From Calonectria ilicicola (lineage: Eukaryota; Ascomycota; Sordariomycetes; Hypocreales; Nectriaceae), in NCBI GenBank assembly GCA_020809705.1, contig CP085834.1:1550001-1614000 (forward strand): 64,000 nucleotides of DNA. Reading direction: 5' to 3'. Shown piece after piece: positions 47,032 through 58,447 of this stretch. Numbering within the stretch: position 1 is the first letter of the stretch; each line of letters starts with the position of its first letter. The translations under genes were made by a program, and so were the position numbers. Under the pieces are notes generated by a model. That model was not told the origin of the DNA. It made no database searches and worked only from the letters and a program-made list of their open reading frames with translations.

Positions 47032-47769
47032 ATTTCTGTTCGTGGTATCGTCATATAATGGCGATCTGAAGTTGGGCTTATTTTCATTTACAACCTATGC
47101 CTTGAATATGGCACAGAATGGGCAAAGCCTATTCAGTCACACTTCTTTTTCAAGATTGACATTTGTCTAATATTTGGTCATATGTCCAGGGTTAGGGTTA
47201 GGGTCATGTCTTGATCGTCAGATAATATTCCTTTTGTCATCATCTCTTTACCTTCATAATCATTATTTCAACTCAAATTGAAAGCGAGTGGCTCTATTCT
47301 TCGAACAAGAAATAATTTACCACATAACACATAAACCAGTGGCCGCATTGGTTAAGGTACTAGAGGACCCAAATTTTCATTTTATCAGGACCATACATAC
47401 CTCTCTCCTAATATGACATAATCTAAGCTCTGAGAAGTTTAAATTGGTATCTTTTAGCCTTATTTCGGTTATATCGTGGAACATGATTAAAGTTCTGCGG
47501 CTCAAGTATCCAGCATAGATCTGATCCGCTTTCAATGTAGTAGACTTGCCGGAAACGGTAAATGACCGCGTCTCCCGGAAAAACAATCGGAAGAGATAAA
47601 CACAAAAGATAGTTCATTGGCGGGGCTCCTTCTGCCCAGACCTTACCGATGAGATCTTGTACATCCTTGGGGTGGACTGAGGGGATCAGTCTACGTATTC
47701 CCACGCTCCACAGAACCCGTTGAGGCCACTTGATAGGTAAATTTCCATTTTAAATCTAATGGGTAAATT
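47032..47769. other. Spacer with short telomere-like tract
   Basis: No supported gene. It contains a 16-bp tract with two TTAGGG units (47188-47203). A minus-strand frame at 47423-47704 (93 codons) looks partly protein-like but has no recognisable domain. Confidence 0.45.
47188..47203 (+). repeat. Short interstitial telomere-type tract (TTAGGG)
   Basis: The sequence reads AGGG followed by two TTAGGG units. TTAGGG is the telomere repeat of most filamentous fungi. With fewer than three units it may be a repair scar or chance. Confidence 0.5.
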
Positions 47770-49095
47770 ATGGCGGGGAACAAAGGCCCAGGTCCACTGC
47801 CTATACTGGTATTTTCACTTCAAGGCCTCTCGATTTATCCACTGATTTAAACAAAAGACCTTTAGGTTGTGGGTGTTGCCCTCCTAGCCACAGCCGCTGG
47901 AGTCATCATCGCTCGTCTCAACCTACGCCTCAGAATCCAACGTCGCGGAATCCTTGTCAGCGACTATCTCATGATTGCGTCATGGCCTCCTGCATGTGCA
48001 AATATGGGCATTTTCGTTGCCATGGCAAAGCTTGGCGGTCTTGATCCTGAAGTCACGACCAACCTTCAAGGGTTCAAGGGTACCATTGACCAGTTAAAGG
48101 AGGTAAATAAGGTCAGAATTAAGTATATTTTAACTTCTCTATTATATAAATGCTAACGGGCCATGATCAAGCTCTTCTGGGCATCCAGCGTCCCTATCAC
48201 CACGACCCTATATCTCTGTAAGGGGACGCTTCTGTCCTTATATCTGGAAATATTTCCAAGGTTCATGGTCAAGCGAAGGATCTTCCTTTGGGTAACTATT
48301 TCTTACATTTGCATTTCTTATATAGCGAGCATCCTTTCGCTGTTCTTAATATGTACTGGATACTGGTAAGATTTGGAATCAAATATTCTCGTAGGAAGAC
48401 TAATCACCAAGTCAAACAGGGTACCAGAGGAGAAACCCTGTCCAGGGTACAAAGGAAAAATCCTTTTTATTATCACATGGGGTCTTCACCTGCTCGGAGA
48501 CTTGCTAGGTAAAAAACGTCGAGGTGGGAGGGACAACATACACAATATACTCATTCTCTGACAGTCTTCTTTTTACCCTGGCTCGTCATTGGAGGATTAA
48601 ATGTCCGGCGGAAACTAAAGATCGGAGTGTACTGCACATTTCTCCTCGGAATCATAACGCTTCTTTTTTCTTGTCTACGCTTTGTTTTGACTATGCAGTC
48701 CGAACGCGGAGGTGCTGTCCCGATGAGCACAGTTCGTACGTATAAGCACTTGGCAATTTCCCAAACCGCGACGAATGCTGACAAAAAACATCATTTTAGT
48801 TTTGTGGTTTTGTATCGAAAGCAATCTGGGTCTCATTATCGCCTGTCTGCCTTCTTTGAGGCCATATTTCAGAATGCGCGACGAAAATGACGGCGGTGGT
48901 AGCTGTCGTGATTTGCACGTCCCCCAAACATTAGAGTCGGGATTTTCACGGCAAGAGACTGTTGTGAATAGAACCACATCATCTGTAGACCATTCCGAGA
49001 TGAATGTGGGAGGTGGGCAAAATGAAAATGACATGCGGCGGGAAAGTGATGCTGAATTGATGCATTCTAGTGCGACGCATCGCCAAGCAGCTTAA
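47770..49095 (+). pseudogene. Rhodopsin-like (PTH11-type) membrane protein with one in-frame stop
   Basis: Exons 47770-47808, 47866-48111, 48172-48508, 48565-48735 and 48800-49095 keep one frame for 363 codons, with good splice signals (GCTAAC branch before exon 3, GTACGT donor of exon 4). The protein has about seven hydrophobic segments, with LVSDYLM, KLFWASSVPITT, HLLGDLLVFFLPWLV, RRKLKIGVYCTFLLG and LGLIIACLPSLRPYF, the pattern of fungal rhodopsin-domain/PTH11-like proteins, and a hydrophilic C-terminal tail. A TAA at 48367-48369 directly after GYW interrupts exon 3; the same frame resumes at once with family-like sequence. A 29-nt intron there would be too short. It is a young pseudogene, a readthrough gene or a base error. 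An unrelated product is unlikely. Confidence 0.72.
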
Positions 49096-51238
49096 AAGGT
49101 AGCTCTCAGTGAAGCAGAAATTAGCGACATTAGGTGATGATGAATTATTGGATGGTGGTCCAACTAAATTATTGTGGGATTTTTGCTCCTGCACCCACTC
49201 ACATCAGCAGTCGATCAGGGACTCTTGCCTTGTCCCCAGCGTGGCGATAATATTAGCAAATGCTATGTTTGTAAATAAATAAAAAACAATGGTGTTACTT
49301 TGAATGGGTAATGTTACATAAGGGCCATGAACAGTTGGGCGTTTGGTTTTTCGTCGCCAGATCAATGGTGGGAAGTGTAAACTCCAACCATATTTACGCA
49401 AAGCCTTGGTAAGATAAAGCCGCCTCCATTCTATGGCATTTTTTCCTACCTCATACAAACAGCCTTTCTACCTGAAGCAATTCATTTTTGGTATATAGTA
49501 CGGGGATTTGGGCTTAATATGATGTTCGAGGTGCCAAATTGATGCGCTTTTCAGATGTCATCAAAACCTTGGTCACTTGCTCTAGGGGTGTAGGGTAGTT
49601 TCTTATGACGACGAAGGCGTTTGACCCCCATCATTGACTCTGATGCCGTGTTTGAGATGGAAGAACACGTCAAAAGTGTCCTAGTGCGCTGAAACGCAGC
49701 CCGCCAGAGGTCCTAGTAACTTCAGCGGCCTGTCGCGCCCAATAATGGTGTGGCAAAGGGAAAGAAAGCCACTATCCATCAACCAAACATTGCATGTTCA
49801 TGAGACCCAAATATCTGGCCGTGTGCAAACAGCAGTTTATTCAGTGTTTGGGAATGAATAGTTGGACAGACGATCCGCAAGCCATGATTATTCATTCAAC
49901 TGAAGAATCTCGACAGCAACAAGAACGACAGACAGTAGGGTGCACATCGTCCTAGGCAACAGGGTATGCCCACTCAGGTACGTGACACGACTGAACCTGA
50001 CTTCGATGCTGAAGGACTCACCCTAACCAACTGCGGCCAAGGTTGTGGATTACGATTGACTACGCGTCGAAGTTTTTTAAGTTCACGATTTTAGTCATTA
50101 TAGATCTGTAGGCCTTGTTAATGGACCTCGGCATACATGGGGGCAAAGTGCCCGAATGCCGCGGTGAGTATAGGGTCATGCATTCATCTTCCTTGAACAA
50201 AAATAGAAATATACCACGGAGTAATGGGTACACCTCAGAGTGAGACAAGGGTTGTTTTGATTGGGACAAGAGAAGGAACAAGAGACTCCTTCTTCGTGAC
50301 CGCCGCTGGCAGCAGTAGCACGATGAAAGAGTGAAGTGGTAAATCAAAAATTGCACCCGCTATGGCCCCGAAGGACAATAGAGCAGGGAGCGACTCCGCG
50401 ATGTGCAATGCAGGCCCTCCCTACTAAGGTTCGCCAGTCATGAGCGGCGAACCTCCAGATAAGGTAAGTATGAAGAAGAAAGAGAAAAGGAAAGGAAATG
50501 GAGGGAGGTGTCTTGAGAATATATAGTAAAATATTTAGGCGGTCAAATCTGGCAGAATCAGTAAAGGACCCACGTATAATTTCCGAGCCACCAGCCACCG
50601 GAGAAATGTAACCTCCGGCCCCACTGTTGGGAAAGGCAGATGTCGGTCCCTCCCACGTGACAACAAGCAGTCTGACAGTTGACTATTTGGCTTTTCAAGA
50701 TGGACTCACCAAGGTCGAAAAGAAAATGATCCAGTAGGAGAAAAAGGCCTAAGTGAACCAGTTTAAGCTGGCTTGCTTGTACACCTTGCTGTCACTGACC
50801 CCTGCGCTTTTGGCTAAAAGTATAACTGGCACAGTCAAGAAGTCCAACACCCAACATTTGCTAGCGGCCAACCACTTTGCACATGTACACTCAAGCTTAG
50901 GCCCGGAACAACCTGGATTTTTTTATTCGCAAATTACCTCGACTGTGAATATATTAAACCTATATCAACTCAGAACAGCCCTGTGTCTTGAGGAGCTTAC
51001 AAAAAATGACCTCACCTCCCACCAATTACCCCGCTTGACAAAGTGGCAGCGGTGCGTCTGACCTTTCTCGGCCAGTGGCTGCAGTGCATTTTGTGTCAGG
51101 CTGTGTTTGCACCATTCTTAGGCGCATCTTATCAAGAGCGAATGCCCAACATCATACAATGATTCCAAATTCTCACCCGCCTGTTGCCTCCAATCTGCTG
51201 TTCCCCCATTAGCTCATTTAATCCTACCCCTAGCGGTG
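49096..51238. other. 2.1-kb spacer, no gene seen
   Basis: Open frames of 60-100 codons are present on both strands but none shows a domain, and the one at 50753-51061 with a hydrophobic start lacks an ATG. I see nothing I can support. Confidence 0.45.
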
Positions 51239-52388
51239 ATGGCATCTGCGCTGGACATACACGTCAATCAGCAATCTCAAAGTAGACTTTTGCGCGTGCC
51301 GCCCGAAATTCGCCATGCCATTTATGCTCATTTATCGGTAACCGACGTTCATATCTGCATTAAGGCAGGCAAAGTTTGTCTTTCGCCCTGCGTCCAAACT
51401 GAACCATGCCTCGGCGACGGCTCTGAATGCAAGCCCTCAGCTTCTGAATGCGCAGACTTGGATGGAATCTCAACCGCGCAGACTTGGGCTCGCCGCCTGA
51501 GGTCTTGGTGGGGTCCTCACTGGGAATGCGAGGAGATGGCTTCGGCCTCAGATGATGCGTCCCGAAAAGGTCTTGGCATCTTGCTAGTCTGCAAAAAGTT
51601 GTAAGTGGTCATGACATGGCCATTTTTCCTCCCTGGTCTAACCTGGATTTTACCTATGCAATAGATCTTCCGAAATTCTTTCGTTTGTGAATTTCCATGT
51701 TACAGATCTTGGTGCACTTGATCGCTTGCTTCAGTATTCAGATACACCAAGTTCCTGCTCTAATGCATCATCATCATTTCTTTCGTCCCACTTCTTCACA
51801 CCCCAACTCTTGAACATTAAAAATTTAAATATCAGTTTGAGATTCCCTTGGAGTTTGTGCAAGGAGAAAGAGGGTTTGAGGAACGGATCGAATACAGCGC
51901 CCTCGCCGTATAGCTGCATGCAATGGGAAGCATGGCTTCGAATATCCCCAACCGTTTCAAGATTCAAAAAGCTCACGAGGATTAACTTTTGGGTCGATAA
52001 CGATGAGGAGTGTCATTGGTCTACCGTCAACGAGCGGAAGCTCTTGTCGCCTCTTTTGCCCTTGACGCAGGTACAAACAATCGATGTCTCGGTCAGTCTT
52101 CCGGAGCTTCACTCTCGTTGGGATGATCCCGATTGGCATTATTCATTAAATAGCCCTGCCCCGCAATTCAAGTTATATAGAAGGCTACGACAAAAGTATC
52201 ACGGCGTGCAAAGTATGGGGCTTGACTTTACGGTAACTGAAAAACCATATTTTCCTCTTCTCTTAGAACTTACTGGAGATGAGTATATGTCACCAGAAGA
52301 AGCGGAGGAGCATGAGCTACGAACGTGGAAGGCAGGTATTAACTTTCGCCTGGACATAATATATCACGGGATGCACATATGTTATTAA
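51239..52388 (+). CDS. DUF7730-type hypothetical protein
   Basis: Exons 51239-51600 and 51665-52388 join in phase to 361 residues. Near the start is LLRVPPEIRHAIYAHL, an F-box-like/2EXR-type helix. At the intron lies LLVCKKLSSEILSFVNFHVTDLGALDRLLQYS, the pattern in which cytosolic fungal proteins of this family continue (LLTCKKIY-E...). The C-terminal half has TRINFWVDND and a TQVQTIDVSVSLPEL-like strand-rich part. Function is unknown; such proteins are abundant in filamentous ascomycetes and may be substrate receptors. The start at 51239 is the first ATG of the frame. Confidence 0.7.
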
Positions 52389-52833
52389 CGGCGGTACTCT
52401 CACTATGTACGAGTACGCATGCATAGAAAAGACAAAGATAATTGGAAACTGAAGAAAGGTGTCTAATAGAATCTGGTACCGAAATGGTTCATGGAACTGG
52501 CCAGATTCTGATGTCTATGCCCTGTTACCCATCGCCTGGGATACCTAATCGCAATTATAGCATGACAAACCTTTGGCTATAATCTTATGAAGTGAAGTTA
52601 GATGTCTAAGTAGGATCTAATAACCTTGACAGTCGACATAATGCAGGACATTGGGCGGATAGGTCAACTGATTGTCCTCGACATTTTCAGCGCTTCCTTT
52701 ACAACCTTGCCTGCACCTGGTAACGCATCAAGCACACCATCAGATGACAGTTTAAACTTCGGGGGTGAATCATAAAATAGCTCTTGGTATTATTTGGAAC
52801 AGCTGCAAAATACCGTCTCCATTGCTACATAAG
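52389..52833. other. Convergent 3' spacer
   Basis: A 445-bp spacer lies between two convergent genes. No gene is seen; it should contain both polyadenylation regions. Confidence 0.5.
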
Positions 52834-55065
52834 CTAACTCGACGCTCCGCCACCACCCTGATTTCTGAGTCGGATCAGTCTCGCCGAGGGCGAAGCAGGC
52901 AATGCAACCTTCAAAATGCCACTCGCCACGGTCCAATCCACTATGGTCGTCATTGACGCCGGGTAGAGTACTTCTGCCTTTACATCTTGATGATGAAACT
53001 TGGAAATGGGGATAGAACATTGCTCGCTGCCTCCTCTGCGCCAGACGCCGAGGTATGTGCTCTCCCCAGCTGACAAGCCAAAGACTAACCACTCATCGTT
53101 CCAGCTAGACATCCCTAAGGGCCAGAATGGCAGAGATGTTTTGATATCTGATCTGATACTTTTGTAAGCAGTAATACCGTCTGTCACGAGTTGAAGCTGG
53201 CGGTCGTCAAGGAGGTCGATACGACCGCTCAGATGTACTCGCCCCAGCAAGCTGTTCATGACTGTAAATGCAATCAACTCGTCGCTGTATTGCGGTTGCG
53301 GAAAAGCCCATGACGCACTTTGCTCCGGCGTAACAGCCGTCGCAATAGCGACAGAGATGCCAGAGTACAGGATAGGGTCCTGCATGTCGCTCGTAGATTG
53401 AATCGAATGTGACGCAAGTAAGTGATAATCGAGTCTCTGAGCGCCACTAGAACATGTCTCCAGGACAACTTCCGGAAAGCGATCATAGATGCCGTTGATC
53501 CACTTCATATACGCTCGCCTATGCTCAAGCATTCCGTCTCCAGGACTAGAGCTCGCCACATCGGTCCCTGCCGTGACATCAATATTGTAATCAAACTTGA
53601 AGTACCCAATCCCATAATTGGTGACTAGGTTATCAATAATCCTATTAAGGCGCGAGGTGACGGCCTTGTGGCGAAAGTCGAGTTGGTAGCGGGCTTGCTC
53701 TGTGACACGAACGCTGCGACGTTGGAAAAAGGCGTCGTCCGGCAAGTCTTTGGCAGCGGGACTATTCACTCCAATCACTTCAGGTTCCACCCAAAGACCA
53801 GGGATCATACCAGCAGAACGGATCTTGCTGAGGATAATGTCAAACCCGCTTGGGAAGCGAACTTTAGATGGTTCCCAAGCCCCAACCGTGGGCCACCAAT
53901 CTTGTTCATCAGCATACCACCCGGCGTCGATGACAAAGTACTCTGCTCCAGATTTTTTTGCGGGCTGGATGAGAGCTTCTACCTTCTCCTCTGTCGGGTT
54001 GCCTTTTAAGCAATTCATGTAGTCATTGAAAATAACCGGCAACTCGTCATTGTCTGCATGCTTGCGGCGTATCCGCCTTCGATATTGTGTAATAGGTATA
54101 AACGTGGACTCGAAAGACCCGGCAACACAAGCCATTGAAGTGGTAACACTAGTAAAAGTTTCACCGGGAGCCAAATCTTTGCTCCATTGGTGGTCTTGTT
54201 CGGTAGGGCCGCCAGCGACAAGATAGAGGCCATGTATCGTGTTGCCAAGCTCCCATCTCCAGGAACCGCTGTGCTCAATCTGCCACAGTAACGACCTGTT
54301 GCCATCTTTCCTGACCAAGGCACCCATTGGAAGAGAGGTACTGGTCGAAAATGTCCCCAGGTTCGATTTTACCACCGAGGCTCGGGTGCCTGGTCTGTCA
54401 AAGTCGCTTTCTCCCACGTAGTCCATGCCCAGGTCGGGGAAATCGAAAGCCTTCCATTGCGCCTCTCGAAAGTTGGTATTATTACCAAGCACTACTTCGT
54501 ATTCATCCCACCATTTCTCGGTTCCACGATTTAGGAACCCGATCGATAGCGAGGCGGCGGTTGTCAATGATAACTTGATGGAGCCTTTATTCTCCACAAT
54601 CGTCGTGCTGCGCAGCACTTGGATGCCGGAAAACACAGTGTAACGGCAGCGAACCTCGAATTCCATCATTGGATCATGCATTTTAATTTCCATAAAATGT
54701 GTGTCTTCTGCTTCGCTCCATGTTCTATGACCAGTATAAACGAGTCGTTGCGATGGGGCGCTGAATACGAGACGCTCCGAAGTACCCGCCAATGACCCCT
54801 CTGCCTGAACGCGGATCTGGGCTAGAGGTAGTGAAAGTTGGGTCTCAATTTCGAGTGCATATATTATAGGCTCAGCTCCGTGAGGACGCACGTCATGGAG
54901 ATAAATTCTCTGATCAGCATCAATGAAAAAGTCCACATCGAGTGGTCCAGGTCGCCAATGAATCCATTTGACTCCATTCTTGCTCAAGTCATCAAAGGTA
55001 TATGTCGTTTCCGGAAACGGGTGCTGTCGGGGAACAGTGTTCCACCCCGTAGAAATAGAAGACAT
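52834..55065 (-). CDS. GH36 alpha-galactosidase, intracellular
   Basis: A single uninterrupted frame of 743 residues, normal for fungal GH36. It hydrolyses terminal alpha-1,6-galactose from raffinose-type or galactomannan oligosaccharides by a retaining mechanism. Key blocks are FVIDAGWYADEQDWWPTVGAW, GMIPGLWVEPEVI, YFKFDYNID (nucleophile Asp, with Phe for the common Trp), ETCSSGAQRLDY and the acid/base region HSIQSTSDMQDP. There is no signal peptide, so it acts in the cytosol on imported sugar. Together with the adjacent GH31 gene, the divergent permease and the regulator it forms a likely sugar-use cluster. Confidence 0.93.
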   Translation of the reverse strand: MSSISTGWNTVPRQHPFPETTYTFDDLSKNGVKWIHWRPGPLDVDFFIDADQRIYLHDVRPHGAEPIIYALEIETQLSLPLAQIRVQAEGSLAGTSERLVFSAPSQRLVYTGHRTWSEAEDTHFMEIKMHDPMMEFEVRCRYTVFSGIQVLRSTTIVENKGSIKLSLTTAASLSIGFLNRGTEKWWDEYEVVLGNNTNFREAQWKAFDFPDLGMDYVGESDFDRPGTRASVVKSNLGTFSTSTSLPMGALVRKDGNRSLLWQIEHSGSWRWELGNTIHGLYLVAGGPTEQDHQWSKDLAPGETFTSVTTSMACVAGSFESTFIPITQYRRRIRRKHADNDELPVIFNDYMNCLKGNPTEEKVEALIQPAKKSGAEYFVIDAGWYADEQDWWPTVGAWEPSKVRFPSGFDIILSKIRSAGMIPGLWVEPEVIGVNSPAAKDLPDDAFFQRRSVRVTEQARYQLDFRHKAVTSRLNRIIDNLVTNYGIGYFKFDYNIDVTAGTDVASSSPGDGMLEHRRAYMKWINGIYDRFPEVVLETCSSGAQRLDYHLLASHSIQSTSDMQDPILYSGISVAIATAVTPEQSASWAFPQPQYSDELIAFTVMNSLLGRVHLSGRIDLLDDRQLQLVTDGITAYKSIRSDIKTSLPFWPLGMSSWNDEWLVFGLSAGESTYLGVWRRGGSEQCSIPISKFHHQDVKAEVLYPASMTTIVDWTVASGILKVALPASPSARLIRLRNQGGGGASS

Positions 55066-55559
55066 GGTTTAAAGAGTGGTTATTAGGCTACCTTGCCTTG
55101 ATGTCAAAGAACCAAAGTTTCGTGAGATATGCGGTAAGCTATTTTGGGACTCTGAGTTTATCTTGCATCCAACTCTTCACGGCACTCTTTTATACGTAAT
55201 CCATTCCCGCCAACAACTTAGTAGGCTACGTTGAGCGAGTGCGTCTTGGTGAATTTAGCATCGGTGGAACCAATGTCGGTATTCGCCCAATTTGGACTGG
55301 CCCGAATCAACGAAAATCAACATCTCCGCTACCGGCTGAACTTTAACTTGTGATATATTTGTAATGATCTATTTTATGCACGAGGATTCGTAGCGCTTGT
55401 GTTGGTGGATCGGTATATATTTGCCGATGCAGATTCTGGATAGCTTTGGATGCACACGGGATTCTATCGGAGTGATGCGCGGCTACCTTTAATTGTAATA
55501 GGGACTTGTTTGTTTATTTCTCACTCAATGAAATATTCAATTCATACTAAGAGCATGCT
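55066..55559. promoter_or_regulatory. Promoter region of the alpha-galactosidase gene
   Basis: A 494-bp spacer lies between two minus-strand glycosidase genes. It must hold the terminator of the GH31 gene and the promoter of the GH36 gene. I recognise no specific operator. Confidence 0.4.
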
Positions 55560-57638
55560 TTACATGTCCAACCGAGTAAAAACAGGCAAGACATCAATAG
55601 GTGTCGCAACTGAAACCGTTTGTCCACCCGCAAATTCACCCACTTCAGTGCTCCTCTCATCACCAATAACCAACTGACTCCACCGCGAGCCTTTGGGCAA
55701 ATACACATCAATCTCGGTAACACCAGGGCTAAAGACCGGCGCGACTAGATACTTATCACCAAACATGTACTGTGTTTCAATCTCCCAGCAGAGCGGATCT
55801 TGCGGAAACTCAAGAAACATTGCGCGGATGACGGGACTGCCGTTCTCGCTTGCTTCCTTCATCAAAGACCGTATGTAGCTACGCATCCGCTCGCGAGCTT
55901 TCATATATCGAACCAGAATGCCATAGTTCCCATCCCCAAAGCTCCACACCTCGTTATCGGCACCGCTTGGACACTGGATGAGGCCACTGCTGTCTGAAGT
56001 AGGCTCCCGGCAGCCGTGAAGACGCATCACGGGACAAAATGTTCCCCATTGGAACCAACGTACCAGGAGTTCCTGGAAAGCTGGATCTGCAATCACGCCA
56101 CCATAGAATCCGCCAATATCGGTAGTCCACCACGGGATTCCAGCCATGCCCATATTCAGACCTGCGGCGAGCTGGTTTTTGAAGGCAACCCAAGAACTCG
56201 CGGTATCGCCGCTCCAAACTAGAGCCCCGTAGCGTTGGCTGCCAGCCCAAGCACAGCGTACCAGATTTACCACCCCGTCTTCCCCTTCGTCCTCTTGGCT
56301 GGCTTCTAGTTGGCCTTCGTAGAACGCCCTAGCATATTCGGCGGGGTAGCAATTTCCAACACTCATGACGGGGCCCGCGTGATAGCGATAGTTTTCAAAC
56401 GCGTACGAGTTGTATTCCGGTTCAGCTTCATCCAGCCAGAAAGATTTGATACCAACGTCAAAGTAGTTTTTCTTTATCAAACTCCAAACGTACTTTCGAG
56501 TTGCGGGGTTGGTGTAGTCGGCTTGAATATTCTGACCCAAAAAGTCGCGTGTGGTATGAATCCCGCGATCCACACGCACCAAGAGCCCCTTCTCTACCAT
56601 TTCTGAGTAGTTCTCGCATCGTTTGTCTACAGTAGGCCAGACCGATACGAGCAGCTTAATCCCAAGCGTACCCAGTTCTTTGACCATGGCCGCTGGGTCG
56701 GGCCAAGTATCGTAATCCCAATCCCAATCGCCTTGGATCTTCCAGTGGAAATAATCAATGACAATAACGTCGATTGGGAGGTTCCGCTTTTTGTACTCGC
56801 GAGCAACGGAGAGGAGTTCCTGTTGATCTGCATACCGTAGCTTGCTCTGCCAGAAACCAAGACCGTATTCTGGCATCACAGGAGCATGACCAGTGACATC
56901 CGCATATCGTTTGAGAATCTCCTTTATGGAGTCTCCAACGACAATCCAGAAGTCAAGTACATTTGTCGAAGCAGCCTCGAATGTCGTGAGATTCCGTCCA
57001 AATACAGCGCGTCCAACAGACGGATTGTTCCACAAGAAACCATAATTGAGACTGCTAACGAAGAAGGGGACGCTAGCTTGAGAATTGCGCTGCGCCAACT
57101 CGACATCTAGGCCCTTGAGATTCAAGAAATCCTGTTGGTACTGGCCCATGCCGTAGATTTTCTCATTCGAGGCTTGGGGCTCAAAACGGTAGCTGAGATG
57201 GTATTCTGTAGCACCGGTGCCGTGAGCGCGAAACTCTCGGCTCTTCACCTCTATGGCGGAGGTTTTTGGGTCACTATGGTCTATTTTTGTGCGATTGTAT
57301 TCTTCGAATACCTGTTTCCCAGACCAGATGTTTTTAATGGTCAATTTACCATATGCCGTGATGGCAGCCTGGATGTCGCCATTTGTAATCGAAGAATTGC
57401 CATATTTCTTGAAAGAACCATGCGAGCTTGTATCGGGAGCTACCAGAGTGACTTGAGAAGTTGGTAGATCGATGGTTGATTTGGTCGCAGAGACTGGTTC
57501 CAACAAAGCCCAAGGCATTTCTGGAAGGTTTGGCAGCCTCGTACAGCGGACCCGAAATGCGTTGGGTCCCCATGGCTCTATCTGCAACTTTTCACCCTCG
57601 TACTCCCATTGGAGTGCTGAGTTTTCCACGGTGAACAT
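55560..57638 (-). CDS. GH31 alpha-xylosidase/alpha-glucosidase-like enzyme, intracellular
   Basis: An intronless frame of 692 residues from the ATG at 57638 (the frame opens slightly upstream without ATG). Retaining glycosidase of family 31. The nucleophile block is SFWLDEAEPEYN, the acid/base region ALVWSGDTASSW, with GMAGIPWWTTDIGGF downstream. The blocks IYGMGQYQQDF, GFWQSKLRYADQQELL and VIVIDYFHWKIQGDWDWD are like those of the YicI-type alpha-xylosidase branch. No signal peptide is present, so it is cytosolic. Alpha-xylosidases remove xylose from xyloglucan oligosaccharides such as isoprimeverose; pairing with an alpha-galactosidase fits a galactosylated plant oligosaccharide. Alpha-glucosidase activity is the alternative. 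Confidence 0.9.
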   Translation of the reverse strand: MFTVENSALQWEYEGEKLQIEPWGPNAFRVRCTRLPNLPEMPWALLEPVSATKSTIDLPTSQVTLVAPDTSSHGSFKKYGNSSITNGDIQAAITAYGKLTIKNIWSGKQVFEEYNRTKIDHSDPKTSAIEVKSREFRAHGTGATEYHLSYRFEPQASNEKIYGMGQYQQDFLNLKGLDVELAQRNSQASVPFFVSSLNYGFLWNNPSVGRAVFGRNLTTFEAASTNVLDFWIVVGDSIKEILKRYADVTGHAPVMPEYGLGFWQSKLRYADQQELLSVAREYKKRNLPIDVIVIDYFHWKIQGDWDWDYDTWPDPAAMVKELGTLGIKLLVSVWPTVDKRCENYSEMVEKGLLVRVDRGIHTTRDFLGQNIQADYTNPATRKYVWSLIKKNYFDVGIKSFWLDEAEPEYNSYAFENYRYHAGPVMSVGNCYPAEYARAFYEGQLEASQEDEGEDGVVNLVRCAWAGSQRYGALVWSGDTASSWVAFKNQLAAGLNMGMAGIPWWTTDIGGFYGGVIADPAFQELLVRWFQWGTFCPVMRLHGCREPTSDSSGLIQCPSGADNEVWSFGDGNYGILVRYMKARERMRSYIRSLMKEASENGSPVIRAMFLEFPQDPLCWEIETQYMFGDKYLVAPVFSPGVTEIDVYLPKGSRWSQLVIGDERSTEVGEFAGGQTVSVATPIDVLPVFTRLDM

Positions 57639-58447
57639 GATCAACTAGTAGTCCTAGCTTAGTCTTGTTCGTTTGCGCCGTTAATGAGGCAACAGTTGAA
57701 AGCTCAGATATTGTGTAGTGCTGATTTTTGGCAGAAAGATCTGAATGACAAGGAATCCATGACTGCATCGAACGGCAAATAACACATAATATAGTGAGCA
57801 GCAACATGGCGATAGGATTATGACATTGTCACTGATACTGCCATCAGACATGGCGATCCGATTACATCGTCGCGAGACGTGGGCGAGAGACAAGCTTACC
57901 ACTGGTCCGCTTTGGGACCGGCCCGCCACCGGTTGAGACTCTTTTGAGGAGATGCCGGTACCTGGTCACTTAGCCGAGCATTTGGTCGGTCGGGTTGGTC
58001 CAATATGGGTTAGCAATCGTACGAACCATGAATGGATCCACAATAACTGCAACAAGCCCCACGCATTTTGACCCCAGGGAACACACGCCAGCAGAAGCTC
58101 ACAATTAGCACGCCAACATCCTTTCTAGTCTTGAGAACTAGCTCCGCTACTCGTGTATTCCGCAGGCGGGGTTTGGAGTATGTTCCACAGTAGAGGATTG
58201 AAGCGCCTTTATCTCATTGGCTGCATGGATGGTCCTTCTTCGCCATCCTTTGGCGTTGACAGTACCACGCCATGGGAGCAATTTCCCCCAATAGATTTAA
58301 GGTGCCCCAGATTTCCTTTCCCCGGATTCGCTTTCCCCAGATTTTCCATCCATCGTATATTTACTTGTCTCTGAATCATATTATTGCGTCGAATACGAAT
58401 AATTGCCTCTCAAATACGCTGCACCCTACGCCTCCCACAAAGTCTCA
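57639..58447. promoter_or_regulatory. Divergent promoter between GH31 and permease genes
   Basis: The 809-bp spacer separates divergent start codons, suggesting shared control. It holds several short GC-rich CGG-containing elements of the type bound by zinc-cluster regulators, but no site clear enough to name. Confidence 0.4.

Noticed and set aside
47423..47704. 93-codon minus-strand frame
   Set aside because: Partly protein-like but without recognisable motif or start context; too weak to call a gene.
48366..48394. A 29-nt intron removing the stop in the rhodopsin-like gene
   Set aside because: Far below the smallest fungal introns seen in this window, and its removal breaks the frame.
50753..51061. 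Possible small secreted protein with hydrophobic N terminus
   Set aside because: The frame begins with GTG, no ATG or upstream exon is available, and the rest has no cysteine pattern or domain.
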